Source: Williamsia sp. DF01-3
GTDB lineage: Bacteria > Actinomycetota > Actinomycetes > Mycobacteriales > Mycobacteriaceae
DNA: 64,000 nt
Direction: 5' to 3'
Assembly: GCF_023051145.1 (NCBI RefSeq)
Contig: NZ_JALKFS010000005.1
Coordinates: 1 to 64,000, forward strand
Shown: one piece after another, positions 34,942 through 44,319 of the stretch
How positions within the stretch are numbered: the first letter of the stretch is position 1
Layout: every line of letters begins with the position of its first letter
Program-made: the position numbers and the translations under genes
The notes under the pieces: model-generated
What the model saw: only the letters and a program-made list of their open reading frames with translations
The model's database searches: none
What the model was told of the DNA's origin: nothing

Positions 34942-36486
34942 ATGCAGGACTGGACCATCCGATGCGACGTACTGGTCGTCGGTTCCGGCGGCGGCGCCCT
35001 GACCGGCGCATACACGGCGGCGGCACAAGGCCTCGACACGGTCGTCCTGGAGAAGACCAGCCTGTTCGGTGGCACATCTGCCTATTCGGGCGCCGCTGTG
35101 TGGCTGCCGGCAACGGCCGTGCAGGAACGGGCCGGGATCGGCGACACCCCGGAGAAAGCGCGCACCTATCTGCGCGCCGTGGTCGGAGACAACGAGGTCG
35201 ATCGCCAGGAGGCCTACCTGTCCACTGCCCCCGTTGTCGTGGACTTCCTCGAACGTGATCCGAACATCGAGTTCGAGTGGCGCGCGTTCCCCGACTACTA
35301 CCGCGCCCCGGGCAGGATGGACGCCGGCCGGGCGATCAATCCACTGGATCTGCCGAGCTCTGAGATCGGCGACCTACGTGAACTGATCCGGCCCGAACCC
35401 GGTGTCGATCGGGCCGGCCGATCACATCCCGACGAAACCCTGATCGGTGGACGTGCACTCATCGGCCGTCTGCTCCTGGCGTTGCGGGGGACCGGCAACG
35501 CCGATCTCCGTACCGGCACCGCAGCCCGCCGCCTCATCACCGAAGACGGCCGGGTGGCAGGTGTCGAGGCCGTCACCGCCAGCGGCGAGACCTTCTCCAT
35601 CCGCGCCAACCGCGGCGTCCTCCTCGCTGCCGGCGGCATCGAGAGCAATGCGGAATTGCGAGCGGCCAACGGCACACCCGGCCGCGCCGCATGGACGATG
35701 GGCCCCAACGGTGCCAACACGGGTGACCTCATCCGGGCGGCAGTGGACACGGGCGCCGACACCGCCCTCCTCGACGAGGCGTGGTGGTGCCCGGGCATCG
35801 AGATGCCAGACGGCTCCGGCGCTTTCATGGTCGGCGTGCGCGGCGGCATCCTGGTCGACGGATCGGGCGAACGGTACCTCAACGAGTCGCTCCCCTACGA
35901 CCAATTCGGTCGGGCCATGATCGCCCGGGGCACCGACTCCGCCATCCCCTCGTATCTCGTCTTCGACTCCGCCGAAGGTGGCCCGGTGCTGCCGGCCATC
36001 TCCATCCCACAGGCTTCAGCCGCTGAACATCTCGACGCCGGCACGTGGGTGCAGGCGGACACGATCGAGGCGCTCGCAGACAAGATCGGCGTCCCCTCCG
36101 GCACACTGCGCCGCACGGTCGAGAAGTTCAACGGCTACGCCGAGGCCGGGGTCGACGAGGAGTTCCGACGCGGCGAAGACCCCTACGACACGTTCTTCTG
36201 CCGGCCGAGCAAGGCTGCAGATGCACCCAACGCGGCCTTGCGGCCGATCTCCGCCGGACCCTTCTATGCGGCCCGGATCATCCTCAGCGACCTCGGCACC
36301 AAGGGTGGTGTGCGAACCGATGTCGACGGCCGCGCGCTGCGTCAGGATGGCTCTGCCATCGACGGTCTCTACGCGGCCGGTAACACGAGTGCTTCACTCA
36401 GCGGCCGGTTCTATCCGGGACCCGGTGTACCTCTCGGGACCGCGATGGCGTTCGCCTATCGGGCCGTCCAGCACATGATCCGATAG
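34942..36486 (+). CDS. KstD-like FAD-dependent 3-oxosteroid dehydrogenase
   Basis: The 514-residue flavoprotein has the dinucleotide motif VLVVGSGGGALTGAYTAA, FGGTSAYSGAAVWLPA and the C-terminal AAGNTSASLSGRFYPGPGVPLG. Relatives include delta-1 and delta-4(5) 3-ketosteroid dehydrogenases. The true KstD of the island is at 45105-46808. This second, divergent enzyme may make the delta-4 bond in a 5-alpha or 5-beta 3-oxosteroid, a step needed for bile acids. ATG 34942 is chosen because TGGAGG lies at 34928-34933; ATGs at 34927 and 34936 are alternatives. Confidence 0.8.
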   Translation: MQDWTIRCDVLVVGSGGGALTGAYTAAAQGLDTVVLEKTSLFGGTSAYSGAAVWLPATAVQERAGIGDTPEKARTYLRAVVGDNEVDRQEAYLSTAPVVVDFLERDPNIEFEWRAFPDYYRAPGRMDAGRAINPLDLPSSEIGDLRELIRPEPGVDRAGRSHPDETLIGGRALIGRLLLALRGTGNADLRTGTAARRLITEDGRVAGVEAVTASGETFSIRANRGVLLAAGGIESNAELRAANGTPGRAAWTMGPNGANTGDLIRAAVDTGADTALLDEAWWCPGIEMPDGSGAFMVGVRGGILVDGSGERYLNESLPYDQFGRAMIARGTDSAIPSYLVFDSAEGGPVLPAISIPQASAAEHLDAGTWVQADTIEALADKIGVPSGTLRRTVEKFNGYAEAGVDEEFRRGEDPYDTFFCRPSKAADAPNAALRPISAGPFYAARIILSDLGTKGGVRTDVDGRALRQDGSAIDGLYAAGNTSASLSGRFYPGPGVPLGTAMAFAYRAVQHMIR

Positions 36487-36503
36487 CCGATCCCACGCGG
36501 GCG

Positions 36504-37670
36504 TCAGACGAGATTGTCCTCGACGGGCAGCCCAAATGCGCCGCGGCCATATAGTGCCAGTGCACGTTCGGGTTCGTTGGCGACGTGGACGCTGCCCGCA
36601 TGGGCGTCCCGCCATGCTCGCTCGATGGGGTTGCCGCGGGTCAGCGAATTGCCTCCCGCGGTCTTGAACAGCAGGTCGATCGCCTCGAGCGCCCGCTCGG
36701 TGGCGCGCACCTGATCGCGGCGAGCCCGCAGTCGCATCCACATCGGCAGATCCTCCCCGGCGCGCGCGAGGTCCCACATCTCGCGGACGTTGCGATCCAT
36801 CTGCAGTGTCGCAGCGTCGATCTCGGATGCGGCGCGGGCCACCGACACCTGGGCGACGTGGTCTTCGGTGAATCGTCCGCCGCCGAGACTGAGCCGCACC
36901 CGCTCACGCATCACGCTCACGTAGGACTCGTGGCACCCCGTGACCACACCCACGATCGGCGCCGCGACGGCGGAGGTGAAGATCGTGGCAAACGGCAGCC
37001 GGTACAGCGGACCTGAGTTGATCTTCTGGCCGGGGCCACGCAGTTGGGCCGTCTCGTAGTTGCGGATCGTCCGATGTTCGGGCACAAAGGCTTTGGTCAC
37101 GGTGATCTCGTTGCTCGCGGTGCCCCGCATTCCAACCACGTCCCAGACGTCGTGGATGGTGTAGTCGGCGCGTGGAACGAGCACGGTCATGAAGTCGACC
37201 GGCCGGCCCTCTGCCCCGAACTGCAGAGCACCGAGCAGCGCCCACGATGCATGGTCACATCCCGACGAGAACTTCCAGGTACCCGAAAGCTCGTATCCAC
37301 CCTCCACCGGCAGCAATTGGCCCATCGGCGCGTAGGCCGACGACACGAGTTCGAGTCGGTTGCGGCCCCACACGTCCTCCTGTGCGCGTTGGTCGAACAG
37401 GGCCAGGTGCCACGGGTGCACACCCAGTACCGACACGATCCAGCCCGTGGAACCACAGGCCCCCGAAATGGCGCGCACCACTTCGTAGAACTCGACCGGA
37501 TCGATCTCCAATCCGCCATACCGCCTGGGCTGCAACATCCTCAGCACACCGGTGTTCTGCAGATCCTCGATCACGTCGTCGGACACCCGGCGTGTCTCGT
37601 CGACCACCTGCGCTTGCTCGGCGATCCCGGGCAGCAGGTCACGGACCGAGCGCAGCGTCTCATTTGTCAT
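36504..37670 (-). CDS. HsaA-like flavin-dependent monooxygenase (acyl-CoA dehydrogenase fold)
   Basis: The 388-residue protein has the ACAD fold used by two-component FMNH2/FADH2 monooxygenases: GVLRMLQPRRYGGLEIDP, WHLALFDQRAQEDVWG, SSGCDHASWALLGA and WRDAHAGSVHVANEP. It is a paralogue of HsaA at 41131-42309 (shared VIRMLQPKEYGGYE-type and DAHAG motifs). Only one reductase partner (HsaB) is in the window. ATG 37670 is used; an upstream in-frame extension covers the promoter region that holds the island palindrome. It may hydroxylate a different seco-steroid or a side-chain variant. Confidence 0.82.
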   Translation of the reverse strand: MTNETLRSVRDLLPGIAEQAQVVDETRRVSDDVIEDLQNTGVLRMLQPRRYGGLEIDPVEFYEVVRAISGACGSTGWIVSVLGVHPWHLALFDQRAQEDVWGRNRLELVSSAYAPMGQLLPVEGGYELSGTWKFSSGCDHASWALLGALQFGAEGRPVDFMTVLVPRADYTIHDVWDVVGMRGTASNEITVTKAFVPEHRTIRNYETAQLRGPGQKINSGPLYRLPFATIFTSAVAAPIVGVVTGCHESYVSVMRERVRLSLGGGRFTEDHVAQVSVARAASEIDAATLQMDRNVREMWDLARAGEDLPMWMRLRARRDQVRATERALEAIDLLFKTAGGNSLTRGNPIERAWRDAHAGSVHVANEPERALALYGRGAFGLPVEDNLV

Positions 37671-37742
37671 CTTCGAACTCCATCGATGCAGCGCAGTGAT
37701 TTCGCGATGGTAGGCCGACGGGCCCGGCCACCGCAGCGACCA

Positions 37743-37761
37743 GGTCTCGGTTAGTGAGACC
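37743..37761. promoter_or_regulatory. Best example of the island palindrome, between an HsaA-like gene and kshA
   Basis: GGTCTCGGTTAGTGAGACC has perfect outer arms GGTCTC/GAGACC. It is centred about 93 bp from the kshA start and 82 bp from the HsaA-like start. Confidence 0.7.
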
Positions 37762-37844
37762 TCCGCCGTGAATGTGGCCGTGGTCACCTAGCGTTCGGTT
37801 CACAACTGTTCTGCCGCAACTCCTCAAGAAAGGACGGACGCATC

Positions 37845-39008
37845 GTGACCACCTCGCAGTCCGAAACAGGTGAGATCCGTGAGATCGACACGGGGGCCCC
37901 ACCCACGCGATTCGCCCGCGGCTGGCACTGCCTCGGCCTCTCCGAATCCTTCAAGGATGGTCAGCCCCATTCCGTCCAGGCATTTGGCACCAAACTCGTG
38001 GTATTCGCCGACAGCTCAGGGAAATTGGCCGTCCTCGACGGATACTGCCGGCACATGGGTGGTGACCTGAGTCAGGGCACCATCAAGGGTGACGAGGTGG
38101 CGTGCCCGTTCCACGACTGGCGATGGGGTGCGGGCGGTCGGTGCAAGAAGATCCCGTACGCGCGCCGCGTGCCCCCGATCGCGAAGACGCGCAGCTGGAA
38201 GGCGCTCGACCAAGACGGCATGCTGTTCGTCTGGAACGATCCCGAAGGCAAGCCACCGCCTGCAGATGTCACCATTCCCCGAATCGAGGGAGCGCTCAGC
38301 GACGAATGGTCGGATTGGGTCTGGTACCAGGTCACCGTCGACACCAACTGCCGCGAGGTGGTCGACAACATCGTCGACATGGCCCACTTTTTCTACGTCC
38401 ACTACTCGTTCCCCACCTACTTCAAGAACGTTTTCGAGGGGCATGTGGCCAGCCAGTTCATGCGTGGCGAGGCCCGTGAGGACATGCGTCCCCACGCCTC
38501 CGGACAACCGAAGATGCTCGGGAGTCGTTCGGATGCCACGTACTTCGGCCCGTCATTCATGATCGACGACCTCGTGTACCAGTACGAGGACCATGACGTG
38601 GAGTCCATCCTGATCAACTGCCATTACCCGGTGAGTGCAAACCAGTTCGTGCTGCAGTACGGAATGATCGTCAAGAAGTCCAAGCGGCTCGAAGGAGCTG
38701 CCGCAGACGAGATGGCCAAGAACTTCGGGGTGTTCATCGCCAAGGGCTTCGAGCAGGACATCGAGATCTGGAAGAACAAGACGCGCATCGAGAACCCGCT
38801 TCTGTGCGAGGAGGACGGTCCCGTCTACCAACTACGGCGCTGGTACGAGCAGTTCTATGTCGATGTCGCGGACGTGACCCCGGAGATGACCGAACGCTTC
38901 GAGTTCGAACTCGACACCACCCGTCCGGTGGAGTCGTGGAAGAAGGAAGTGGAAGCCAACGTCGCCCGAAAGGCCATCGGTTCCGATGCAGCCATTGCAG
39001 TGCACTGA
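37845..39008 (+). CDS. kshA: 3-ketosteroid 9-alpha-monooxygenase, oxygenase subunit KshA
   Basis: The 387-residue Rieske oxygenase has the [2Fe-2S] ligands Cys68 and His70 (YCRHMGG) and Cys87 and His90 (CPFHDW). The mononuclear iron site is DNIVDMAHFFYVH, with His181 and His186. With KshB it hydroxylates C9 of 1,4-diene-3-one steroids; the product opens by retro-aldol to the 9,10-seco phenol. The GTG start follows an AAAGGA ribosome site. The next small gene overlaps its 3' end by 23 bp. Confidence 0.93.
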   Translation: MTTSQSETGEIREIDTGAPPTRFARGWHCLGLSESFKDGQPHSVQAFGTKLVVFADSSGKLAVLDGYCRHMGGDLSQGTIKGDEVACPFHDWRWGAGGRCKKIPYARRVPPIAKTRSWKALDQDGMLFVWNDPEGKPPPADVTIPRIEGALSDEWSDWVWYQVTVDTNCREVVDNIVDMAHFFYVHYSFPTYFKNVFEGHVASQFMRGEAREDMRPHASGQPKMLGSRSDATYFGPSFMIDDLVYQYEDHDVESILINCHYPVSANQFVLQYGMIVKKSKRLEGAAADEMAKNFGVFIAKGFEQDIEIWKNKTRIENPLLCEEDGPVYQLRRWYEQFYVDVADVTPEMTERFEFELDTTRPVESWKKEVEANVARKAIGSDAAIAVH

Positions 39009-39240
39009 GTGTGAGGCAGCGGTTCTCGTCCAGAAGAACAGCTGGGAACACACCTCGGTGCAGTGGAACGACCATGCCCGCGCGGCATGCCGAGAACTCA
39101 CCGGTGGTGCTGCCCGCCGCGTGGGGGCGCCGTTGGAGCGATGCCAGACGCTGACCGACGTGATCGAGAACGCCGCCCGCTCCGGTTCCGTCCCGGTGGC
39201 CGATGACACGCCGGTTCGGCCTCTGTCGCAATCACATTGA
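38986..39240 (+). CDS. Small CxxC protein of unknown function coupled to kshA
   Basis: The 84-residue protein starts MQPLQCTECEAAVLV and contains HTSVQWNDHARAAC and CQTLTDVIENAA. The N-terminal CxxC and later Cys residues could bind zinc or serve redox chemistry. It overlaps the end of kshA and is followed 47 bp later by an SDR, so it is translated in the same unit. Composition looks like a real folded protein. I do not recognise a family with confidence; a steroid-cluster-specific accessory to KshA or the SDR is possible. Confidence 0.6.
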   Translation: MQPLQCTECEAAVLVQKNSWEHTSVQWNDHARAACRELTGGAARRVGAPLERCQTLTDVIENAARSGSVPVADDTPVRPLSQSH

Positions 39241-39287
39241 CAGTCCGTTCCACACTCTCGTCCGCATCATCCCGAAGGAGTACGTCC

Positions 39288-40079
39288 TTGATCGACAAGA
39301 ACCACTACGGTCCGTGGGCGGTGATCGCCGGCGGGTCCGAAGGCGTCGGCGCCTCGTTCGCCGATCTCCTGAGCACTGCAGGTTTCAATTTGGTGCTCAT
39401 CGCGCGTAAGCCGGGCCCCCTCGCGGAGACCGCGGAGCGAGCGCGCGGCAATGGGGCCGAGGTCAGGACTCTTGCGCTTGACCTGCTCTCGCCCGACGCG
39501 TTCGACCAGATCCGGGCGGCCACCGACGACATCGAGGTGGGCCTGCTGATCTTCAACGCCGGGGCCAACAGCTACGGGCACGAGTTCGTCACCGGTGACC
39601 TCGCCGGGTTCCAAGGTGTCATCGACCTGAACATCACGTCTCAGCTCACCCTGTCCCACCACTTCGGGGCCAAGATGAAAGAACGCGGGCGTGGCGGCAT
39701 CATGTTGCTCGGATCCCTGGCCGGCTACATGGGCTCAGAAGATCAGAGCATCTACGCCGCATCCAAGGCGTTCGGCCGTATCTTCGCCGAGAGTCTGTGG
39801 TTGGAGCTCGAGCCGTTCGGCGTGCACGTGGTCGAGTTGGTGCTCGGGGTGACACGCACCCCGGCGATGATCCGGGCCGGACTGAACTTCGATGTGCCCG
39901 GCATGAACGTTGCCGAGCCCGAAGATGTTGCCCGCGAGGGGATCGAGCATCTCACCGACGGCCCGGTGTGGGTTGCCGGCGGCAACTACGAGGCAGCACA
40001 GAAGCGCAACGGGTTTCCCCGCGACAAACTCGTCAAAGGTGCGGCCGAGAGTATGCGCAAGTTACTCGGCCGACGCTGA
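39288..40079 (+). CDS. SDR family oxidoreductase
   Basis: The 263-residue SDR has the atypical cofactor loop AGGSEGVGASFADLL, NAG in IFNAGANSYG, active-site serine in LLGSLAGYMG and IYAASKAFG as Y-x3-K. A TTG start at 39288 is chosen because GAAGGAG lies at 39274-39280 with 7-bp spacing; the upstream in-frame GTG at 39237 has no such site. It is the third gene behind kshA and ends 11 bp before a strong terminator. It likely acts on a steroid ketone or hydroxyl. Confidence 0.8.
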   Translation: MIDKNHYGPWAVIAGGSEGVGASFADLLSTAGFNLVLIARKPGPLAETAERARGNGAEVRTLALDLLSPDAFDQIRAATDDIEVGLLIFNAGANSYGHEFVTGDLAGFQGVIDLNITSQLTLSHHFGAKMKERGRGGIMLLGSLAGYMGSEDQSIYAASKAFGRIFAESLWLELEPFGVHVVELVLGVTRTPAMIRAGLNFDVPGMNVAEPEDVAREGIEHLTDGPVWVAGGNYEAAQKRNGFPRDKLVKGAAESMRKLLGRR

Positions 40080-40090
40080 TCCACGACTGA

Positions 40091-40158
40091 CAAAGCCTCC
40101 CGTTTCGGTCACATCCTCCGGTTGCAACTGGAGGATGTGAACGAAGCGGGAGGCTTTG
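40091..40158. terminator. Long bidirectional terminator hairpin
   Basis: Outer arms CAAAGCCTCCCG (40091-40102) and CGGGAGGCTTTG (40147-40158) enclose inner arms TCACATCCTCC (40109-40119) and GGAGGATGTGA (40130-40140). They form an imperfect stem of about 29 bp with a 10-nt loop between the convergent SDR and hsaC operons. Confidence 0.9.
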
Positions 40159-40182
40159 TCTTGGTCAGACGTGGGCAGGTGG

Positions 40183-41109
40183 TCAGATGTCGACCGGTGG
40201 CGCAAAGGCGGCAAGGGGTTCGGAGCCCGACCAATCGTGACCCCAGTAGCTGTCGGCGGTGATTTCTTCGGCGGTGTAATGGCTTTCGTCGACCAGCATG
40301 CCCTCGGTGCCGAACTCGAGGTCCCAGCCGCCGGGTGCGCGCACATAGAACGACACCATCTTGTCGTTGGTGTGGCGGCCCAGTGTCGAGGAGAGGCTGA
40401 ACCCCAACTTGTTCACACGATCGAGGGCCTGCCCGACGGCGTCGAGAGTGTCGACCTCCACCATCAGGTGCACCATGCCGGGGTCCTGACTCGCCGGCGC
40501 CGGACACAGCGCGAGGCTGTGGTGACGCTGATTGACTCCGAGGAACCGCACTCTCCGGGCCGGGGCGGGGGCATCGGGACCGCCGAGGCGGATGGCGCCT
40601 CGCGGGAGGAAGCCGAGCACCTCGGTGTAGAAGGCGTACGTCTCGTCGAATGCCGAGGTCGGGAGCACAGCATGACCGAGTCCCTCTGTGCCGGTGACGA
40701 ACCGGCCGCCGTGGGGGGTGACGACCGGGCTGTGGTCGAGTACCGGACCGAAGAAGATCTCCGTCCTGGTACCGGACGGGTCGTCGAAGGCGATGACCTG
40801 CTCGGCATCGCGATACAGCGATTCCTTCTCGGACAACACGTCCACCGTGATGCCCGCCTTCTCGATCGCCTCGCGAACACGCTGCAGGGCAAATTGGTCG
40901 CGTACCTCCCAGCCGATGGCCAGCGCCTTGTCCGACTCGCCGGGCAAGACGACGATGCGGGAACGCCGCTCGTCGAGGCGGAGGTAGAGACCGTCGGCTT
41001 CCGGACCCGAACCCGTCGACATGCCCAATCCGTCGACTGTCAGTTCGCGCCAGCGGTCGACGTCCCGGGTCTGGACCCGCAGGTATCCGAGTGCTCGTAT
41101 GTCGGTCAT
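40183..41109 (-). CDS. hsaC: 3,4-DHSA extradiol dioxygenase HsaC
   Basis: The 308-residue type I extradiol dioxygenase has two vicinal-oxygen-chelate repeats. The iron ligands are His146 (GLGHAVLP), His214 (MVHLMVEVD) and Glu265 (WDLEFGTEG). HsaC cleaves the catechol ring of 3,4-dihydroxy-9,10-seco steroid. GAAAGG precedes the ATG. It is the last gene of the seven-gene hsaD-kstD-hsaEGFA-hsaC operon and ends at a strong hairpin. Confidence 0.93.
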   Translation of the reverse strand: MTDIRALGYLRVQTRDVDRWRELTVDGLGMSTGSGPEADGLYLRLDERRSRIVVLPGESDKALAIGWEVRDQFALQRVREAIEKAGITVDVLSEKESLYRDAEQVIAFDDPSGTRTEIFFGPVLDHSPVVTPHGGRFVTGTEGLGHAVLPTSAFDETYAFYTEVLGFLPRGAIRLGGPDAPAPARRVRFLGVNQRHHSLALCPAPASQDPGMVHLMVEVDTLDAVGQALDRVNKLGFSLSSTLGRHTNDKMVSFYVRAPGGWDLEFGTEGMLVDESHYTAEEITADSYWGHDWSGSEPLAAFAPPVDI

Positions 41110-41130
41110 GGTGAACCTTTCGTTTCCGGT

Positions 41131-42309
41131 CTAGATCATCGAGCGATGCGGGCCCTGGGGCTCGCCGCCCATCTGGGTGAGCGCAGAGGCGTGAAAGATC
41201 GACCCCGGCACGTGGATTGCGTGCGCCAAGCCCGCGTGGGCGTCGCGCCAAAACCGTTGCATCGGGGTCTTGAGCTGCAACGCGCCGCCGCCCGACCGTG
41301 CAAAGACCTCGTCGACCGCCCGCACCACACGCCATGCTGCAGCGGTTTGAGTTCGCCTGCCGATGGCACGCAGCTCGAACGACACCTCCTGGCCCTTTTC
41401 CGTCATGTCCCAGAATCGGTCGACCGTCTCGAGGATCGCCGCCCTTGATGCAGCGATCTCCGCCGCTGCCTCACCGATTGCGAACAGAACGTAGGGGTCT
41501 TCTTTGATCGCCGTGCCCGACACCGTGACCCGATCGCGCTGAGTGTTGATGTGACACGCGAGCGCGCCCTCGGCGATACCGATCAGGGACGAGGTGATCC
41601 CGAGCGGGAAGATGCACGAGAACGGGAAGTTGTAGAGGGTCTGGGTGCGGCCGAACTCCTTGGCTGCGGTTCCGTCGAACACCTTGCCTGCGGCGAGAGT
41701 TCGATACGTGGGGATGAAGGCGTCCTTGACGATGAGGTCTTTGCTGCCGGTACCGCGCAGCCCCACGACATTCCAGCTGTCCGGGTCGATGTCGTAGTCC
41801 GAGCGCGGGAGCAACACGTGCAGGTTCTGCGGCGGCATCAGCCGGTTGCCGTCTTTGTCGCCGACGGCGGCGCCGATCATGATCCACCCGCAATGGTCGG
41901 TACCTGAGGAGAACGACCAGCGCCCGTTGAGGATGTAGCCGCCCTCTACAGGCTTCGCCACACCCATGGGGGCATAGGGGGAGGCCATCCACATGTCGGG
42001 GTCCTCACCCCAGATCTCGTCCTGCGCCTTGCGATCGAAGAAGGCGAGTTCCCACGGGTGCACACCGACGATGCCGCTCACCCAGCCGGCCGCGCCGTCG
42101 ATGGCTCCAATACCCATTGCGGTCTCCGCGAACTCGCGAGGATGTGCCTCGTATCCGCCGTATTCCTTCGGCTGCAGCATGCGGATGACCCCGGAGTCTC
42201 GCAATCGTTTCGCCGAGGTGTCCGACAGCCGCATGAGCTTGTCACCTTCCACGCCCTCCGCGCGGATCTCCTCGGCGAATTGCTGAATGTTGTCCAGAAC
42301 CTGGCCCAT
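41131..42309 (-). CDS. hsaA: 3-HSA hydroxylase, oxygenase subunit HsaA
   Basis: The 392-residue flavin-dependent monooxygenase of acyl-CoA dehydrogenase fold has VIRMLQPKEYGGYEAHP, WELAFFDRKAQDEIWG, FSSGTDHCGWIMIGA and WRDAHAGLAHAIHVPG. It uses reduced flavin from HsaB to hydroxylate the phenolic ring A (C4) of 3-HSA. It sits 21 bp upstream of hsaC, as expected for consecutive steps. Size matches characterised HsaA. Confidence 0.9.
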   Translation of the reverse strand: MGQVLDNIQQFAEEIRAEGVEGDKLMRLSDTSAKRLRDSGVIRMLQPKEYGGYEAHPREFAETAMGIGAIDGAAGWVSGIVGVHPWELAFFDRKAQDEIWGEDPDMWMASPYAPMGVAKPVEGGYILNGRWSFSSGTDHCGWIMIGAAVGDKDGNRLMPPQNLHVLLPRSDYDIDPDSWNVVGLRGTGSKDLIVKDAFIPTYRTLAAGKVFDGTAAKEFGRTQTLYNFPFSCIFPLGITSSLIGIAEGALACHINTQRDRVTVSGTAIKEDPYVLFAIGEAAAEIAASRAAILETVDRFWDMTEKGQEVSFELRAIGRRTQTAAAWRVVRAVDEVFARSGGGALQLKTPMQRFWRDAHAGLAHAIHVPGSIFHASALTQMGGEPQGPHRSMI

Positions 42310-42346
42310 GATGTTCTCGGCTTTCTGATAGGTACCCGGCGAACGC

Positions 42347-43375
42347 CTAGGCAGAGGTTGTTTCCGCGAGACCGATCGCGATCTCGATCAGCTGGTCTTC
42401 TTGTCCGCCCACGAGCTTGCGTCGACCGGCCTCGATGAGGATTTCCGCGCCGGAGACCCCATAGCGTTCGCCCTGTTTGTCGGCGTGCTTGAGGAAACTC
42501 GAGTAGACGCCTGCGTATCCCATCGTCAGCGACATCCGATCCAGGAGGCACTCGCCGTCCATGATCGGCCGTACGACGTCCTCGGCGGCGTCGAACATCC
42601 TGAGTGTGTCGATACCCGTTCGGATGCCGAGCTTCTCGGTCACCGCGGCGAATGCCTCTACCGGGGTGTTGCCCGCCCCGGCCCCGAATCGGCGAGTGGA
42701 ACCGTCGATCTGGAGTGCACCGGCCTTCACCGCGAGGACGGAGTTCGCAACGCCTAGTCCGAGGTTCTCGTGTCCGTGGAAACCGACCTGAGCGTCCTCC
42801 CCGAGTTCTGATACCAGAGCAGACACTCGATCGCTGACGTCGTCGAGTACCAGTGCGCCGGCTGAATCCACCACGTACACACACTGACAACCCGCGTCAG
42901 CCATGATCCGCGCCTGCTTCGCGAGCACCTCGGGCGGTTGACTGTGCGACATCATCAAGAACCCCACGGTCTCGAGCCCCAACTCACGCGCCAACCCGAA
43001 ATGCTGAATCGACACATCGGCCTCGGTGCAATGCGTCGCGATACGACAGATCTGCGCACCGTTGTCCTGGGCCGCCCGGATATCGTCCTTGATCCCCAGA
43101 CCAGGCAACATCAAGAACGCGATCTTCGCCGTCGTCGCCGTCTCGACCGCCGCCCGGATCAACTGCTGCTCAGGAGTCTTCGAGAACCCATAGTTGAACG
43201 ACGACCCACCCAGACCATCACCATGGGTCACCTCGATAACCGGAACACCCGCACCATCGAGGGCGGCGACGACCGCCTTGACGTGCTCAACGGTGAATTG
43301 GTGGCGCTTTGCGTGGGACCCGTCGCGCAACGACGAGTCGGTGATCCGGATGTCGAGATCAGGACTGTAGGGCAT
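42347..43375 (-). CDS. hsaF: 4-hydroxy-2-oxovalerate/-hexanoate aldolase HsaF
   Basis: The 342-residue class II aldolase of DRE-TIM type has [17 protein letters not shown] (metal Asp and catalytic His/Arg), [15 protein letters not shown] and the metal-binding [15 protein letters not shown]. It splits 4-hydroxy-2-oxohexanoate into pyruvate and propanal, which is channelled to HsaG. As the sequence stands, its start overlaps the 3' end of hsaG, but that overlap is an effect of a frameshift in hsaG; the natural gap is probably 32 bp. Confidence 0.93.
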   Translation of the reverse strand: MPYSPDLDIRITDSSLRDGSHAKRHQFTVEHVKAVVAALDGAGVPVIEVTHGDGLGGSSFNYGFSKTPEQQLIRAAVETATTAKIAFLMLPGLGIKDDIRAAQDNGAQICRIATHCTEADVSIQHFGLARELGLETVGFLMMSHSQPPEVLAKQARIMADAGCQCVYVVDSAGALVLDDVSDRVSALVSELGEDAQVGFHGHENLGLGVANSVLAVKAGALQIDGSTRRFGAGAGNTPVEAFAAVTEKLGIRTGIDTLRMFDAAEDVVRPIMDGECLLDRMSLTMGYAGVYSSFLKHADKQGERYGVSGAEILIEAGRRKLVGGQEDQLIEIAIGLAETTSA

Positions 43376-44309
43376 GAGTGTTCCTTAGGAAGATCAGTTC
43401 GGGCGGTTCAGACGGCGCCGGCGAGCAGGTTCGAAGCGAAACCTCGCCGACTTTGGTCGCGGCGGCGGTCATGATGTCGAGGTTGCCCGAGTAGGGCGGC
43501 AAATAGTCGCCGGCGCCTTCCACCTCGAGAAAGATCTCGACGCGCGCCAGTCCGCCGCTCACCGCGCTGGGTTCGTCGAATTGCGGTTCGGTCCGCAACC
43601 GGTAGCCGGGCACGTACTGCTGCACCGAGCCCGCCATCTCGTAGATCGACGCCGCGATGGCATCACGATCGGCGTCGGCCGGGATGGAACAGAAGACCGT
43701 GTCCCGCATGAACATCGGCGGCTCGGCGGGGTTCAGGATGATGATCGCCTTGCCCCGCTTTGCCCCACCTATGGTCTCGATTCCGCGACTGGTGGTGATG
43801 GTGAACTCGTCGATGTTGCCTCGGGTTCCAGGCCCCGCAGACGGTGACGCGACACTCGCGACGATCTCGGCGTAGGCGACCTCAGCAACACGAGACACCG
43901 CGTGCACCATGGGGATCGTGGCCTGGCCACCACAGGTGATGAGATTGACGTTGGGCGCGTCGAGGTGTTCGCCCATGTTCACCGACGGGATCACCGCCGG
44001 ACCGAGCGCCGCGGGCGTCAGATCGACGGCGGTGATACCGAGTTCGGCGTACCGAGGCGCGTTTGCACGGTGAACATAGGCCGAGGTCGCCTCGAAGACG
44101 AGGTCGGGCTTCTCGTCCTGCGAGAGAAGCCAATCGACGCCTTCCGAACTGGTCGCCATGCCGGCGTCGGTCGCGCGCCGAAGCCCTTCACTCTGGGGAT
44201 CGACTCCGATCATCCACCGCGGCTCGATGATGTCCGAGCGCAGCAACTTGTACATCAGATCGGTGCCGATGTTGCCGGATCCGACGATGGCGGCCTTCGC
44301 CTTGGTCAT
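43359..44309 (-). CDS. hsaG: Acylating acetaldehyde/propanal dehydrogenase HsaG, C terminus frameshifted
   Basis: The 316-residue reading has [16 protein letters not shown], the catalytic Cys126 in [11 protein letters not shown] and [19 protein letters not shown]. After GE the read frame gives [15 protein letters not shown], unlike the family. Adding one base near 43439-43443 gives [11 protein letters not shown] and a stop at 43408, the normal ending. It converts propanal plus CoA plus NAD+ to propionyl-CoA, bound to HsaF. The aberrant tail is probably a sequencing deletion; if real, only the last helix is altered. Confidence 0.9.
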   Translation of the reverse strand: MTKAKAAIVGSGNIGTDLMYKLLRSDIIEPRWMIGVDPQSEGLRRATDAGMATSSEGVDWLLSQDEKPDLVFEATSAYVHRANAPRYAELGITAVDLTPAALGPAVIPSVNMGEHLDAPNVNLITCGGQATIPMVHAVSRVAEVAYAEIVASVASPSAGPGTRGNIDEFTITTSRGIETIGGAKRGKAIIILNPAEPPMFMRDTVFCSIPADADRDAIAASIYEMAGSVQQYVPGYRLRTEPQFDEPSAVSGGLARVEIFLEVEGAGDYLPPYSGNLDIMTAAATKVGEVSLRTCSPAPSEPPELIFLRNTHALQS

Positions 44310-44319
44310 GGGTTCTTCC

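Noticed and set aside
37790-37825. Canonical KstR box before kshA (CACAACTGTTCTG)
   Set aside because: The AAC-NN-GTT spacing is wrong; the palindrome at 37743-37761 explains the promoter better.
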